Shown here piece after piece: positions 34,534 through 43,673 of a DNA stretch of 64,000 nt. Every line of letters begins with the position of its first letter. The stretch's first letter is position 1. Below the pieces are notes generated by a model. It worked only from the letters and a program-made list of their open reading frames with translations. It was not told the DNA's origin and searched no databases. The stretch is from Thermosphaera sp. (GTDB lineage: Archaea; Thermoproteota; Thermoprotei_A; Sulfolobales; Desulfurococcaceae). Location: contig JAWBNK010000001.1 of assembly GCA_038827615.1 (NCBI GenBank), positions 744,290 through 808,289 on the forward strand, written 5' to 3'. Made by a program: the position numbers and the translations under genes.

Positions 34534-34614
34534 TTTAGTCAGCCCATGGGAGTTTAATCATCAATATCATTGACCACTATTTACATCATCCCTATTAAAG
34601 AATTGCGTACACCC

Positions 34615-35562
34615 TTAATTATCCTGAACTATCTTCACTCCTTCATAATCGGGTATAACCCTGAATGCTAGAAAACCTTCTTCTGCGAGCTCGTCAATAA
34701 TGGCCGTGGATACTGTCCTATCAGCTAATCCTATAACAATGCCACCTCTTCCAGCACCACTCAGCTTGGCTCCATAGCATCCTTTATCCAATAGTCTGTG
34801 GACAAGCATGTCATTGGACTTGTGCGAGACTCCTATGCTCCACAATAACCCGTGATTAATAAGCATTAATCGTCCAAGAGATTCATAATCGCCATCGATA
34901 AGAGACCTCAATGATTCTTCGACTAGATGTGAAGCGGCTTCGTATACATGATCAAATATTTCCGGATACCTATCGTAAAGTTTCAATACATCTTCAACGA
35001 TATTGCCCGTAACTCTCCTAATGTTCGTGTTAACAATTACGAAGTCTACATCCTCCTTCAATTTTGCATTGATTCTGTGGAAAACCCCTCCCTGATACTT
35101 AATGAATCCTCCATATGTTGCCAATGTGTTATCAATACCGCTCGGCTTTGAATGAATTTCTTTCTCTCCTTCGAAGGCGATGCCGTTGACGAGTTCTTTA
35201 TCCGGTTTCAAACCACATAACGTGAAATAAGCATGTGTGAAGGCCACGTTGATAGCGGCTGATGAACCCATTCCACTACCTATTGGGATCTCCGAGTCGA
35301 TCGACACCCTGATTTTATCACTGCACTTGTAGTTCTCTCGGACGATTAACGTGATTTTCATCAATGCTCTATAGAGCGGGGAGTCCTGCCTTATTAACCC
35401 AAGCTGCCTCGACATGATCTCTGATTCTCCTTCTTCAATGCACACTTTAACGTATTTTGATACTGCGAGCCCTATCGCGGGAGCTCCTTTGACAACAAAG
35501 TGCTCTCCCACCAGGATTATTTTGCCCGGCGCTACGCTACAGATCATCCTTCTCAGCTCCAA
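34615..35562 (-). CDS. mvk: Mevalonate kinase (GHMP family)
   Basis: Phosphorylates mevalonate, the next step after HMG-CoA reductase in isoprenoid synthesis. Seen: VAPGKIILVGEHFVVKGAPA at the N-terminus, the GHMP ATP loop PIGSGMGSSAAIN, SGIDNTLATYGG and the C-terminal KLSGAGRGGIVIGL. 315 residues. Divergent from the Mrp ATPase gene. A second internal ATG five codons on is possible. Confidence 0.94.
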   Translation of the reverse strand: MELRRMICSVAPGKIILVGEHFVVKGAPAIGLAVSKYVKVCIEEGESEIMSRQLGLIRQDSPLYRALMKITLIVRENYKCSDKIRVSIDSEIPIGSGMGSSAAINVAFTHAYFTLCGLKPDKELVNGIAFEGEKEIHSKPSGIDNTLATYGGFIKYQGGVFHRINAKLKEDVDFVIVNTNIRRVTGNIVEDVLKLYDRYPEIFDHVYEAASHLVEESLRSLIDGDYESLGRLMLINHGLLWSIGVSHKSNDMLVHRLLDKGCYGAKLSGAGRGGIVIGLADRTVSTAIIDELAEEGFLAFRVIPDYEGVKIVQDN

Positions 35563-35634
35563 CCATTATAACATTGATATAGATATTTAAGACATTAACT
35601 AAATACTTCTAAACAGTTAATATAGGCTGAGAAA

Positions 35635-36471
35635 ATGAGTGATTATAAGAAAATACCTTTTAAACCTGCGTTCAACCTGGTAAACGAGGTAGAGAGAAAA
35701 CTCAGAAACTACAAGTATAAAATATTGATTCTTAGTGGAAAGGGAGGCGTGGGTAAAACCTTCTTATCTTCAATGTTATCCCTAGCGCTTGCTGAAAAAG
35801 GGCGAAAGGTTGCCCTCTTGGACGGTGATATTCACGGATCATCAGTACCATCAGTCCTAGGGTTGCATGGAACCAGACATTATGCTGATGAAGAAGGCAA
35901 TATCTTGCCAGTTATTGGTCCTCTTGGAATCAAGGTCGTCGCAGTGAATCTAATGCTAGACTCTCCAGACCTTCCAGTTGTCTGGAGGGGGCCGCTCGTC
36001 TCGAAGGCGATTGTAGAACTGTTAAGCAAGGTTAGGTGGGATAGCGGGGATTATCTCATAGTCGACTTGCCCCCGGGTACAGGAGATGTTATAATAACCC
36101 TTACTCAGTCAATACCGTCGATTACGGGCGCGATTATAGTGACTGCTCCGAACATGTTGTCTGAAACAATAGTCGCAAAAGCAATCAATTTCGTTGCCAA
36201 ATACAATGTGAGAATGCTTGGAATAGTCGAGAACATGAGCTATTTTAAGTGTCCTCATTGCGGAAGAATTTCACAGGTATTAGGCAAGTCCACGGGCGAG
36301 GAGTTGGCGGCTAAGTACGGAACAAGGCTATTGGCTAAGATCCCCATAGACCCCTTAATAAATGAGTCAATCGACAAAGGCATGCCTTACATTCTAATCA
36401 ACCATGAAGGGGAGGCATCAAAAGCCATAAAAAGTCTAGCAGATGAATTAATAAGGATAGTCGAATCATAA
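35635..36471 (+). CDS. Mrp/NBP35-type iron-sulfur carrier ATPase
   Basis: Scaffold or carrier for [4Fe-4S] clusters (ApbC/Mrp/NBP35). Seen: deviant Walker A LSGKGGVGKTF (residues about 33-43), LLDGDIHGSSVPS, VDLPPGTGD, and the C-terminal cluster-binding CPHC in MSYFKCPHCGRIS. 278 residues. The next gene starts 3 bases after its stop, so they form an operon. Confidence 0.92.
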   Translation: MSDYKKIPFKPAFNLVNEVERKLRNYKYKILILSGKGGVGKTFLSSMLSLALAEKGRKVALLDGDIHGSSVPSVLGLHGTRHYADEEGNILPVIGPLGIKVVAVNLMLDSPDLPVVWRGPLVSKAIVELLSKVRWDSGDYLIVDLPPGTGDVIITLTQSIPSITGAIIVTAPNMLSETIVAKAINFVAKYNVRMLGIVENMSYFKCPHCGRISQVLGKSTGEELAAKYGTRLLAKIPIDPLINESIDKGMPYILINHEGEASKAIKSLADELIRIVES

Positions 36472-36473
36472 TA

Positions 36474-37184
36474 ATGAATTCGAAGCGAATGAGATGCAAT
36501 GGGGAGGTTCTAGTGGAAGCCTCAGAGAGTTTCAACAAGAAGCCAAATTGGGTGTTAATAAAGGAAGTTGCTGAGGAATTATATAGATCGGGTAAAATAG
36601 CCTTCACCAGAAAAGAGTTGGCTTCAAAAGCGCATGAAAAGGATCCCTCAAGATCCGAGATGAGCCTTGATTTCGAGGTAGACTTAGTAACTGTGAATAG
36701 TAGCAGTAAGGACAAGTACAAAGATCCCGAAAAATTGTTCTTATTCAGGCTAGATAGAGGAAGGTACACGTTATACAACCCAGAAGAACATGGTGAATTA
36801 GACAAGTACACTGGGATTCAACGCGTATCCGCCACTAGGAAGCAGGTCTTGAAAGAAGTTCTCGAAGAATTGGAGAGGCTCGGATACGAGGCGAGCGAAA
36901 ATAAATATGCGAAAGCTCTTCAACCAGACATCATAGCTTCAACAGATGATAGCAAAACCGGAGTGTGGGTTATTGATCCAGGAGTTGACACGGCTTCCCA
37001 GTATAAGAGCCTAGCCTACGCAATAGGATCCTGCATGCTTAATAGAGGCTACAATGAATATCTCATAGTACTACCGGAGGATCTTCACAAGAGGATTACA
37101 CAAGATATTATTGATGCTCTCAAACCATTCAACGTTAGATTCGTACCTATAAGAGAAGAGAGAAAATACACGCTTCAAATTTAA
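36474..37184 (+). CDS. Hypothetical protein with N-terminal HTH-like and C-terminal alpha/beta domain
   Basis: 236 residues. Residues about 25-105 resemble a winged-helix module (LIKEVAEELYRSGKIAFTRK, later FRLDRGRYTLYNPEEHG) seen fused to various nuclease or restriction-like partners. Residues about 120-236 form an alpha/beta domain (VWVIDPGVDTASQYKSLAYA, YLIVLPEDLHKR) that could be a small nuclease-like or Rossmann fold, without a PD-ExK motif I can confirm. Operon with the Mrp ATPase; its end overlaps the CdvB-like gene by 4 bases, convergent. Confidence 0.6.
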   Translation: MNSKRMRCNGEVLVEASESFNKKPNWVLIKEVAEELYRSGKIAFTRKELASKAHEKDPSRSEMSLDFEVDLVTVNSSSKDKYKDPEKLFLFRLDRGRYTLYNPEEHGELDKYTGIQRVSATRKQVLKEVLEELERLGYEASENKYAKALQPDIIASTDDSKTGVWVIDPGVDTASQYKSLAYAIGSCMLNRGYNEYLIVLPEDLHKRITQDIIDALKPFNVRFVPIREERKYTLQI

Positions 37185-37720
37185 ACAGTCAAATCTACTT
37201 CCAATCTCTTCTTCATAACCTCTCGAGCCTCCTCAAGAATTTTCCTCACATCCTGCGGGTTTGCCTCTACTGGTCCAGAATAACTTGAAGAGCCAATGTG
37301 GCTTATCTCGCTCATTTCCCGAACAGATTCCTCAAGGCCCATCATTATCATGTTCAATTCTGGGAGGTTTGCCTCGGGCAAGCTTTTGAGCTCACCGACG
37401 ATAGAAGTTAGCTCTTTTGATAGATCGTTAAACTCTCTCATGTTAATAGCATATTGAAGCGATAAATCTATTTTTTCAACCACTAGCTTGATCGTCGTTA
37501 GACGTGAAATCAGCTTATCTAGACGGGCTATTTCCTCAGCATATTTTTTCGACAGGTATTTCTCATTTCTTGACTGTAGATCAACCATTCTCTCAAATAA
37601 TGCGTTTCTCCGCTCGCTAATTCTGTCAACCAACACCTCTAACCTGTTACCTAGAAGCCTGACCTTGTATAGTGTTTCAATAGCGTTTTTTAAAGGATCT
37701 CTAGGCTTCGCTCTAAACAC
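37181..37720 (-). CDS. CdvB/ESCRT-III-like (Snf7 family) protein
   Basis: 179-residue helical protein with the charge pattern of archaeal ESCRT-III: basic N-terminal helix (FRAKPRDPLKNAIETLYKVR), long helical hairpin (RISERRNALFERMVDLQSRN; AEEIARLDKLISRL), and an acidic C-terminal part. The winged-helix domain and the proline-rich MIM2 motif that mark the main CdvB are missing, so it is more like the paralogues CdvB1-3, which help membrane constriction and scission in crenarchaeal division. No cdvA or cdvC is nearby. GTG start with GGTG upstream and its own promoter. Confidence 0.75.
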   Translation of the reverse strand: MFRAKPRDPLKNAIETLYKVRLLGNRLEVLVDRISERRNALFERMVDLQSRNEKYLSKKYAEEIARLDKLISRLTTIKLVVEKIDLSLQYAINMREFNDLSKELTSIVGELKSLPEANLPELNMIMMGLEESVREMSEISHIGSSSYSGPVEANPQDVRKILEEAREVMKKRLEVDLTV

Positions 37721-37730
37721 TTCGCTGCAC

Positions 37731-37766
37731 CGAGATTATAATCGTTAAAGAACGATTTAAAAACCG
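37731..37766 (-). promoter_or_regulatory. Promoter of the CdvB-like gene with a palindrome
   Basis: TATA-like TTTTTAAAT (about 37755-37763, minus strand) followed by the inverted repeat ATCGTT-4-AACGAT (37741-37756), which overlaps the region between TATA and transcription start. A repressor there would block initiation. Seen in sequence; function inferred. Confidence 0.35.
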
Positions 37767-37775
37767 TGGGATAAG

Positions 37776-40256
37776 CTACGGGGGTATCCCCACTTCATAG
37801 ACAAATCCAACACTGTAGAGAACGCCCTCGAGAGTTCCATATGGGTTATCAGGATCGCGGACGCCGACTTTCACGATCTCCCCTGTCCTTGGATCGTAGA
37901 ATGGTTCAGCTATTATTGAGAACGGTTTAAAATATGTATCGTTGAGTAAGGGCCTCTCCTGTATTTTAATGATTATTGGGTTTGAAATGCCGAGAGTTAT
38001 GTCGAGCCCCAGAACCTCCTTAATCCTGTTAACGTTGGATGTGCTTAACGGGGATGCCGTCCCCCCGTACCACGCGAAGATGCTTGTCTTGTTCCTTGAC
38101 CCTGCCCAATAGAGCATTCCGTCAACCATCATTTTGTACAAGAGGGGTAGCTTCTGGGGTTCATCGAACCTGGGGGTTATGTATTGATTACCCAGTAAGA
38201 CCAGGTATTCTGATGTCAGCGGGTAAGAAATATCCACGCCGTTTAAACGCAATACATCAACGGTTGCATTACCGATTCTAATCATCCAAACACTCTTCGG
38301 AATATCTATTCCACCCGGCATACTTGAACCTGGGAATAGAACCGGCCACACGATTATTCTCTCATTATCTTCATATACCGCGAAAAGTTCTAAAGTTAAG
38401 ACGTATGTTTTACCTGGCGGGGCGTTGAAGAGAGTTGCCAATTCAGCCGCTTTAGTGGTGTTAACAGATGTCAAGAACAAGCCTAGAATGCCTATCTGAG
38501 TAAAGTTTAATGTAGAACCATCAGCAACCGATGCCCTTCCCCCATCTACACTTATCCCATACCCATAGTCCCACCACGAAATCACTAAACCGTCTTCCGG
38601 GATTTCGTTTCGCAAAGTCTCAACGATCTTGTACCATGAATCGCTTTTCAAAGCAAGATTGGAGTTACCTGCTCTAAGAGTGTATACTACTGAAGAGTTA
38701 GCTTGATAATCTAAGTAAGCTATGTGGGAAGCGTTGACGAGGAATAAAATCAAGGCAGCGAGAATTATTACTCTGTTTGATCTAGCTGTCAACCTAACTC
38801 TTCCTCTCTTGAAGTCCGCGAGTTCCTGTGGAGTCGGAATAAGTCTGCTGATTAGTAAGCCTAGAAATACTCCAGACACGATCGTACCTAGATACGATGC
38901 TATGGCTATCATATACGCGGCGTTAAGATACGAATAAAACGCTAGCAAGAAGCCAAGGGATATGAGCAGTGTTTGAGGACGCGGCTTATATAGAATCATG
39001 TACAGAGCACCTATGACTGAAAGAAATAGAGGAGATAAGGGAAACAGTAGGGACCATGGAAACACTGGGTCAAGTCCCCAGCTTCTAAGCATTTGAAGCA
39101 TTGATCCAGCACTGGATAAGGGAGACTGGTGTTCCGCAATGCTCTGAACAAGGGGATCGGCAGGGATGAATCTAAGCCCAAGGGCCCATGCCCATCTACC
39201 ACCTACATCTAAGACCCCCATTGTAATAGCTAGAGCACCCCCTATCACTAGAAAAATCAGCAACAGAAAGTATCTTTTCTTAGAGAGCACTGGTTTTTTA
39301 AACCCAAGTCTTTTGAAGTCTATCGATAGGTAGTAATAGATAGTTGGTATAGCGCAACCTGCTAGAATCGGCCAACCAATTCCTGAGAACCTTAGTGGAT
39401 AAAAACCTAGTTGATTAAAGGTGGATGGTGATGGAATTGTGAGTATCATCGACAATACTATTATGAACCAGTGTATTTGTATAAACTTCGGATCGAAATC
39501 CTTCCCTGCGAATAATGGATAAAGGATAAAATACGCAACAAATACTCCGAGCAAAAATACGTATCCTCCCCACAACCATCCAACAATACTTAAGAATAAG
39601 GCGCTTAGAGAACCATACAAGAATATTTTTCCACGATTAGATTCTGCGATACAGGAGATGGTTTTACCATAGAAGTAAAGGAACATAAATATGAAGAATA
39701 TTGATATACCCTCCTTCTCGACGAAACCTATTAACGTCCTATCGTTGGCAGCCGGAAGGAATGCTAAGAGGAGCGACGTCATCAATCCAGCGATCTTATT
39801 CCCACCGGACAACTGTGTTGCAGCCAAGTAAGCCGCGATTATTCCGAGAAATGTGAATATCAAAGGTTGAATAACGGCCCATTGTTTGAGGGTCAATCCC
39901 GTGTGCTGGACTAGGTAATACGTCCCTCCTATCCACATGGGCAGGAATGGGTAGCTGGAATATATTATATCTCTGCCCCATGGATACCAGAATATGTGTG
40001 TTGCAGGATTTTCCCTAGTCAAAGTATACCATGAAAGGATGCCGTTTTCATAAACGTACTTCGCCTGCCAGTACTCGATATAGGAGTCGTATTCAAAGAA
40101 TTCAAAACCATTGGTATAGTAGGGGACAAACCTAACGTATATTCCATAGGTTAAAATAAATGCTAGAAGACTGATCAGCAATAAGGTGTTTAGGCGAGGT
40201 TTCAAGGAGATTAAACCGTAAACCCGGTAAATGAACTTATTAATTTTCATGCTCAA
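37776..40256 (-). CDS. aglB: Oligosaccharyltransferase AglB (STT3 family)
   Basis: Membrane enzyme that moves the lipid-linked glycan onto Asn of NxS/T sequons outside the cell. Seen: about 11-13 N-terminal membrane segments (to about residue 530), external Asp-containing loop FFEYDSYIEYWQAKYV, and the soluble-domain signature SWWDYGYGI (about residues 556-564). 826 residues, in the archaeal range. It follows argF by 70 bases on the same strand and precedes the CdvB-like gene. Confidence 0.94.
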   Translation of the reverse strand: MSMKINKFIYRVYGLISLKPRLNTLLLISLLAFILTYGIYVRFVPYYTNGFEFFEYDSYIEYWQAKYVYENGILSWYTLTRENPATHIFWYPWGRDIIYSSYPFLPMWIGGTYYLVQHTGLTLKQWAVIQPLIFTFLGIIAAYLAATQLSGGNKIAGLMTSLLLAFLPAANDRTLIGFVEKEGISIFFIFMFLYFYGKTISCIAESNRGKIFLYGSLSALFLSIVGWLWGGYVFLLGVFVAYFILYPLFAGKDFDPKFIQIHWFIIVLSMILTIPSPSTFNQLGFYPLRFSGIGWPILAGCAIPTIYYYLSIDFKRLGFKKPVLSKKRYFLLLIFLVIGGALAITMGVLDVGGRWAWALGLRFIPADPLVQSIAEHQSPLSSAGSMLQMLRSWGLDPVFPWSLLFPLSPLFLSVIGALYMILYKPRPQTLLISLGFLLAFYSYLNAAYMIAIASYLGTIVSGVFLGLLISRLIPTPQELADFKRGRVRLTARSNRVIILAALILFLVNASHIAYLDYQANSSVVYTLRAGNSNLALKSDSWYKIVETLRNEIPEDGLVISWWDYGYGISVDGGRASVADGSTLNFTQIGILGLFLTSVNTTKAAELATLFNAPPGKTYVLTLELFAVYEDNERIIVWPVLFPGSSMPGGIDIPKSVWMIRIGNATVDVLRLNGVDISYPLTSEYLVLLGNQYITPRFDEPQKLPLLYKMMVDGMLYWAGSRNKTSIFAWYGGTASPLSTSNVNRIKEVLGLDITLGISNPIIIKIQERPLLNDTYFKPFSIIAEPFYDPRTGEIVKVGVRDPDNPYGTLEGVLYSVGFVYEVGIPP

Positions 40257-40326
40257 CTCAAATCACCGGTCAAACCATTCGGTTTAGGAAATATATGGGT
40301 TGTAATTTAAAAAATCTATTCCACCA

Positions 40327-41271
40327 TCAAGGGATAGTAAGGGCTAGAATGGCTTTTTGTGCATGTTTTCTATTCTCGGCTTGATCCCATACAACACTCC
40401 ATTTGCCATCGATAACCTCGTTAACAACTTCCTCACCCCTGTGCGCTGGGAGACAGTGCATGAAAATTGCATCGGGCTTTGCCTTGCTCATCAGGTCGAC
40501 AGTGACCCTGTATGGTTCGAGATCTCTCACCCTCCTCTCTCGCTCCTTATCTTGTCCCATACTCACCCAGACGTCTGTGTAAACCACGTCAGCATTTTCA
40601 ACGGCCTCGTAAGGATCTCGGATTATTTCATAGGACCCGCCGTTGGGTGTTGCGAATTCATTAAACAATTTTACAACACTAGGATGCGGGTCATATCCCT
40701 TGGGAGATGCGATAATCGTCTTCCCACCCAGAATGCCAACAGCCAACATCAAACTATGTAGCACATTGTCTCCTCCGTCGCCAACGAACACTATTTTCAA
40801 CCTTGAGATGTCTCTTCCCTTCTTCTCAATGATTGTCAATACGTCACTCAACGCCTGAGCGGGATGGTGTAAATCGCTTAATCCATTGATCACTGGTACG
40901 CGTGAATATTCGGCAAGCTTCTCAATCTTCTGGTGCTCAAACACTCTAGCCATGATTCCGTCGACATATCTTGATAACACTCTCGCCGTATCTTCTATGG
41001 TTTCTCCGCGGGCTAGTTGGAGCTCGTTTGAACTTAGGTATAAAGCGTCTCCACCCAGTTCCTTCATCGCCGTTTCAAAGCTTATCCTAGTCCTTGTACT
41101 TGGTTTCTCAAAGATCATGGCTAAGTGGCGTCCAACGAGCACAGGTATGACTCGCTCCCCTGCAAGGTATCGTTGTTTTAGTTGAAGTGCTGTATCAATC
41201 ATGAACCATAATTCTTCCTTAGTGTACTCAGTTAGAGTTAGAAAATCTCTCCCTTTGAGACTGGTCACCAT
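40327..41271 (-). CDS. argF: Ornithine carbamoyltransferase
   Basis: Makes citrulline from ornithine and carbamoyl phosphate, or runs in reverse in the arginine deiminase route. Seen: carbamoyl-phosphate loop EKPSTRTRISFE, DGIMARVFEHQ, HPAQALSD, VYTDVWVSMGQ, and the ornithine loop HCLPAHRGEEV. The start chosen, ATG 41271 (MVTSLKGRDFL), matches the N-terminus of other archaeal enzymes. A longer frame to 41436 would overlap the divergent gene and is not family-like; ATG 41292 is possible. 314 residues. Confidence 0.93.
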   Translation of the reverse strand: MVTSLKGRDFLTLTEYTKEELWFMIDTALQLKQRYLAGERVIPVLVGRHLAMIFEKPSTRTRISFETAMKELGGDALYLSSNELQLARGETIEDTARVLSRYVDGIMARVFEHQKIEKLAEYSRVPVINGLSDLHHPAQALSDVLTIIEKKGRDISRLKIVFVGDGGDNVLHSLMLAVGILGGKTIIASPKGYDPHPSVVKLFNEFATPNGGSYEIIRDPYEAVENADVVYTDVWVSMGQDKERERRVRDLEPYRVTVDLMSKAKPDAIFMHCLPAHRGEEVVNEVIDGKWSVVWDQAENRKHAQKAILALTIP

Positions 41272-41346
41272 GGGGACACCAATATCTCTCATCCTAGGGA
41301 AGACTAATATATTTGAATCAATCTTAAAGCTTCTAAGGGCTTGAAC

Positions 41347-42411
41347 ATGGAGGATCTTACGGTTAGAGCTGTAACCTATTTTGCAACCTCGAACCACTTC
41401 AACACCGCATTGAGTGAGTTCGAAGAAGCTAGTCATCTACTCCGTTCCGTTGAAAAGCTCATTGTACGTCATGGATTTAGCGTTTTCACCAAGCGTGTCT
41501 CTTTTCCAACCCTCACCATTGACGTTGCAGAAAAACTTGTTGAGTACGTCTCAGGTTCAGACATGCTGGTGTCAATAGGGTATCAGAGTATTAAAAAACT
41601 CCGTGTAGAAGACGCAGTACACTTTACAAGTAATGGGGCATACTTGCCTATACTGTATAGTGGCGAAGACCCTATCGAATTCGCTGACAAGTCATCTAAA
41701 ATCATCGTGAAATCAGCCGAGAACCATCCCTTAAACGCCACCAGGATAGCCTTGGGATTCCATACAAAGAAGTTCGTTACCCCATATTTCCCTGATTCCT
41801 CGAGTGATAGAAACGTTAAATTAGCACTAGCTTTTCTATATCCGAACGCTATTTTAAGAGAGATTGAATCCGGGAAAACGCTTGAGGAATCCTTCAGAAA
41901 GGTTTTCTTGGTTTTCGAAGAGTTATCCAGCATAGTGGAGGGGGAACTAGGTTTACCAGTTAAGGTAGACTATAGCTTGTCTCCTTGGATGGATCACAGC
42001 GTTGCGAGATTAATAGAACAACTTGGATGTAGGGTAAATGCTCCAGGGGTTAATTATTCTATTTTCAAAGTCAACGATATGATATTGAAACACTTGAATA
42101 AGCAACGGGCCGTAGGGTTCAACGAGGTAATGTTACCTTACGCTGAGGACTCTCTTCTGATAACCTATGGTTCCAAAGGATTAATTAGAGCGAGAGATTT
42201 CCTTTTATACGCATCAACATGCGTAGCAGGGGTTGACATGGTTGTTGTCCCAAGTGACCTGGAAAAACTTAGAAATTTAATACTCGATAGTCTTTCCATT
42301 AGAATGGTTAAGAAAAAACCTTTCTCTTTCAGAGCCATCCCCGTCTCAGGGAAGCCTGGCGAGTGGGTGAAGCTTGGAAAATTTGGAGATGCCGTAATAC
42401 TCGAGTATTGA
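41347..42411 (+). CDS. DUF711 (UPF0210) family protein
   Basis: 354-residue member of an uncharacterised family whose fold is related to anaerobic glycyl/PFL-like proteins. Seen: TYFATSNHFNTALSEFE, SIGYQ, DYSLSPWMDHSVARLIEQLG and the C-terminal AIPVSGKPGEWVKLG, in the order found in DUF711 proteins. ATG 41347 is preferred to TTG 41341. Divergent from argF. No known function; adjacency to carbamoyltransferase genes may be coincidental. Confidence 0.8.
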   Translation: MEDLTVRAVTYFATSNHFNTALSEFEEASHLLRSVEKLIVRHGFSVFTKRVSFPTLTIDVAEKLVEYVSGSDMLVSIGYQSIKKLRVEDAVHFTSNGAYLPILYSGEDPIEFADKSSKIIVKSAENHPLNATRIALGFHTKKFVTPYFPDSSSDRNVKLALAFLYPNAILREIESGKTLEESFRKVFLVFEELSSIVEGELGLPVKVDYSLSPWMDHSVARLIEQLGCRVNAPGVNYSIFKVNDMILKHLNKQRAVGFNEVMLPYAEDSLLITYGSKGLIRARDFLLYASTCVAGVDMVVVPSDLEKLRNLILDSLSIRMVKKKPFSFRAIPVSGKPGEWVKLGKFGDAVILEY

Positions 42412-42465
42412 ATTTTATTATGCAATCATATTCATTAGGAGCAATACTGGGTTAAGATTTCGCTA

Positions 42466-42525
42466 CTATATTTATATATTGTGCAAAAACGTATTATATA
42501 AGTGTAATAAATTGGTGAAATGTGA
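42466..42525 (+). promoter_or_regulatory. Promoter and RBS of the YgeW-type carbamoyltransferase
   Basis: Two TATA-like elements, TTTATATA (42471-42478) and ATTATATA (about 42492-42499), and GGTGA (42514-42518) 7 bases before the ATG. The first TATA fits a short leader. The strong AT content suggests high expression. Confidence 0.45.
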
Positions 42526-43599
42526 ATGGGCAGAGGAAAGCCTTGGTTCGTTGGTCTTCTGCACGGACAAGACTGGCTGTCAAACTACGACCACGACATT
42601 GATACTGTATTTAAAGTGTTGAAAGCGGCCCGAGAGTTAAGAGAAATGTATCATAATGGGATAAGGAAGGTCACGTGGCTAGATGGAAAAATGCTGTATC
42701 TCATCTTCTACAACAAGAGCCTCAGGACGAGAAACAGTTTCCAGACGGGCATATATCAGCTTGGGGGACAGGCTACATACATCAGCCCCGATCAAGTATA
42801 TGCCCCCACCTTACCAGAAGACATGGTTCCATATCAAACCGAGGCTATTAGCGACGTAGCCAGAGTGTTAAGCAGGTATGGTGATGGCATCGCAATAAGG
42901 ATTTACGGAGATGCCGCAAAATGGATCATTGGAAGGGGTCACAAGATCATTAGAGAGTTTGCAAAATGGGCAGACATACCTGTTCTCAACATGGAAGATG
43001 ACGTCTGGCATCCATTCCAAGCCTTAGCAGATGCTCAGGCGGCTTTTGATGCACTTGGATGGCCGAAAGACCTTAGGGGAAAGAAGGTTGTTGTGAGCTA
43101 TGCATATAGTGGAGGGTTGAAGCCCCTCGCAGTTCCGCAGGACGTGGCCGCCATGTTTGCTATGATGGGTGCTGATGTATACGTTGCTCATCCGCCAGGT
43201 TTCGAGTTAATGGATGAGGCTATGAACAAGGCGAGGGAATATGCGAAACACTGGGGCTCTGAGTTCAAGATCGTCTACGACATGGATGAAGCCTTCGAGG
43301 GGGCAACCATAGTGTATCCAAAAGCGTGGAGCCCGAAGGGATTCTTCCCACCCTATAATAGCGTTGTCGACAAAGAAGGTGCTAAGGCTTATCAAGATAA
43401 GTTTAAGAATTGGATCGTGACAAGAGAGAGGCTTGAGAAGGCTGGTAAACCTTACTATATGCACTGTGGACCTGCTGATAGAGGGCAAGAAGTTACCGAC
43501 GAGGTATTGGACTCGTACGAGAAAAGTCTGTACTTCGAGGAAGCCGAAAACAGGCTCCATGTTCAGAAGGCCGTCATGGCAATGACTCTAGGAGAGTAA
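42526..43599 (+). CDS. Knotted carbamoyltransferase, YgeW-like
   Basis: 357-residue carbamoyltransferase distinct from argF. Seen: carbamoyl-phosphate loop KSLRTRNSF (Ser65-Arg69), WHPFQALADAQ (HPxQ motif), KPLAVPQDVAAMF and ATIVYPKAWSPKGFF, which match the YgeW/N-acetylornithine-type knotted subgroup, and HCGPADRGQEV in place of the HCLP motif. The acceptor substrate of YgeW proteins is not settled; in bacteria they sit in purine-catabolism operons with carbamate kinase and SsnA. Relatives of both occur downstream here. Own promoter. Confidence 0.8.
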   Translation: MGRGKPWFVGLLHGQDWLSNYDHDIDTVFKVLKAARELREMYHNGIRKVTWLDGKMLYLIFYNKSLRTRNSFQTGIYQLGGQATYISPDQVYAPTLPEDMVPYQTEAISDVARVLSRYGDGIAIRIYGDAAKWIIGRGHKIIREFAKWADIPVLNMEDDVWHPFQALADAQAAFDALGWPKDLRGKKVVVSYAYSGGLKPLAVPQDVAAMFAMMGADVYVAHPPGFELMDEAMNKAREYAKHWGSEFKIVYDMDEAFEGATIVYPKAWSPKGFFPPYNSVVDKEGAKAYQDKFKNWIVTRERLEKAGKPYYMHCGPADRGQEVTDEVLDSYEKSLYFEEAENRLHVQKAVMAMTLGE

Positions 43600-43673
43600 T
43601 CATTCATTCATAATTGTTTTTATATCTCTCTCCTTCTATTCTTTTCTAACATACTTCTAGTGCCTGATGGAAT

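Noticed and set aside
37488-41185. Plus-strand frames inside the CdvB-like, aglB and argF genes
   Set aside because: Antisense to well-supported genes and without start signals or recognisable domains.
41272-41436. 55-residue N-terminal extension of ornithine carbamoyltransferase
   Set aside because: It overlaps the divergent DUF711 gene; MVTSLKGRDFL matches the N-terminus of related enzymes.
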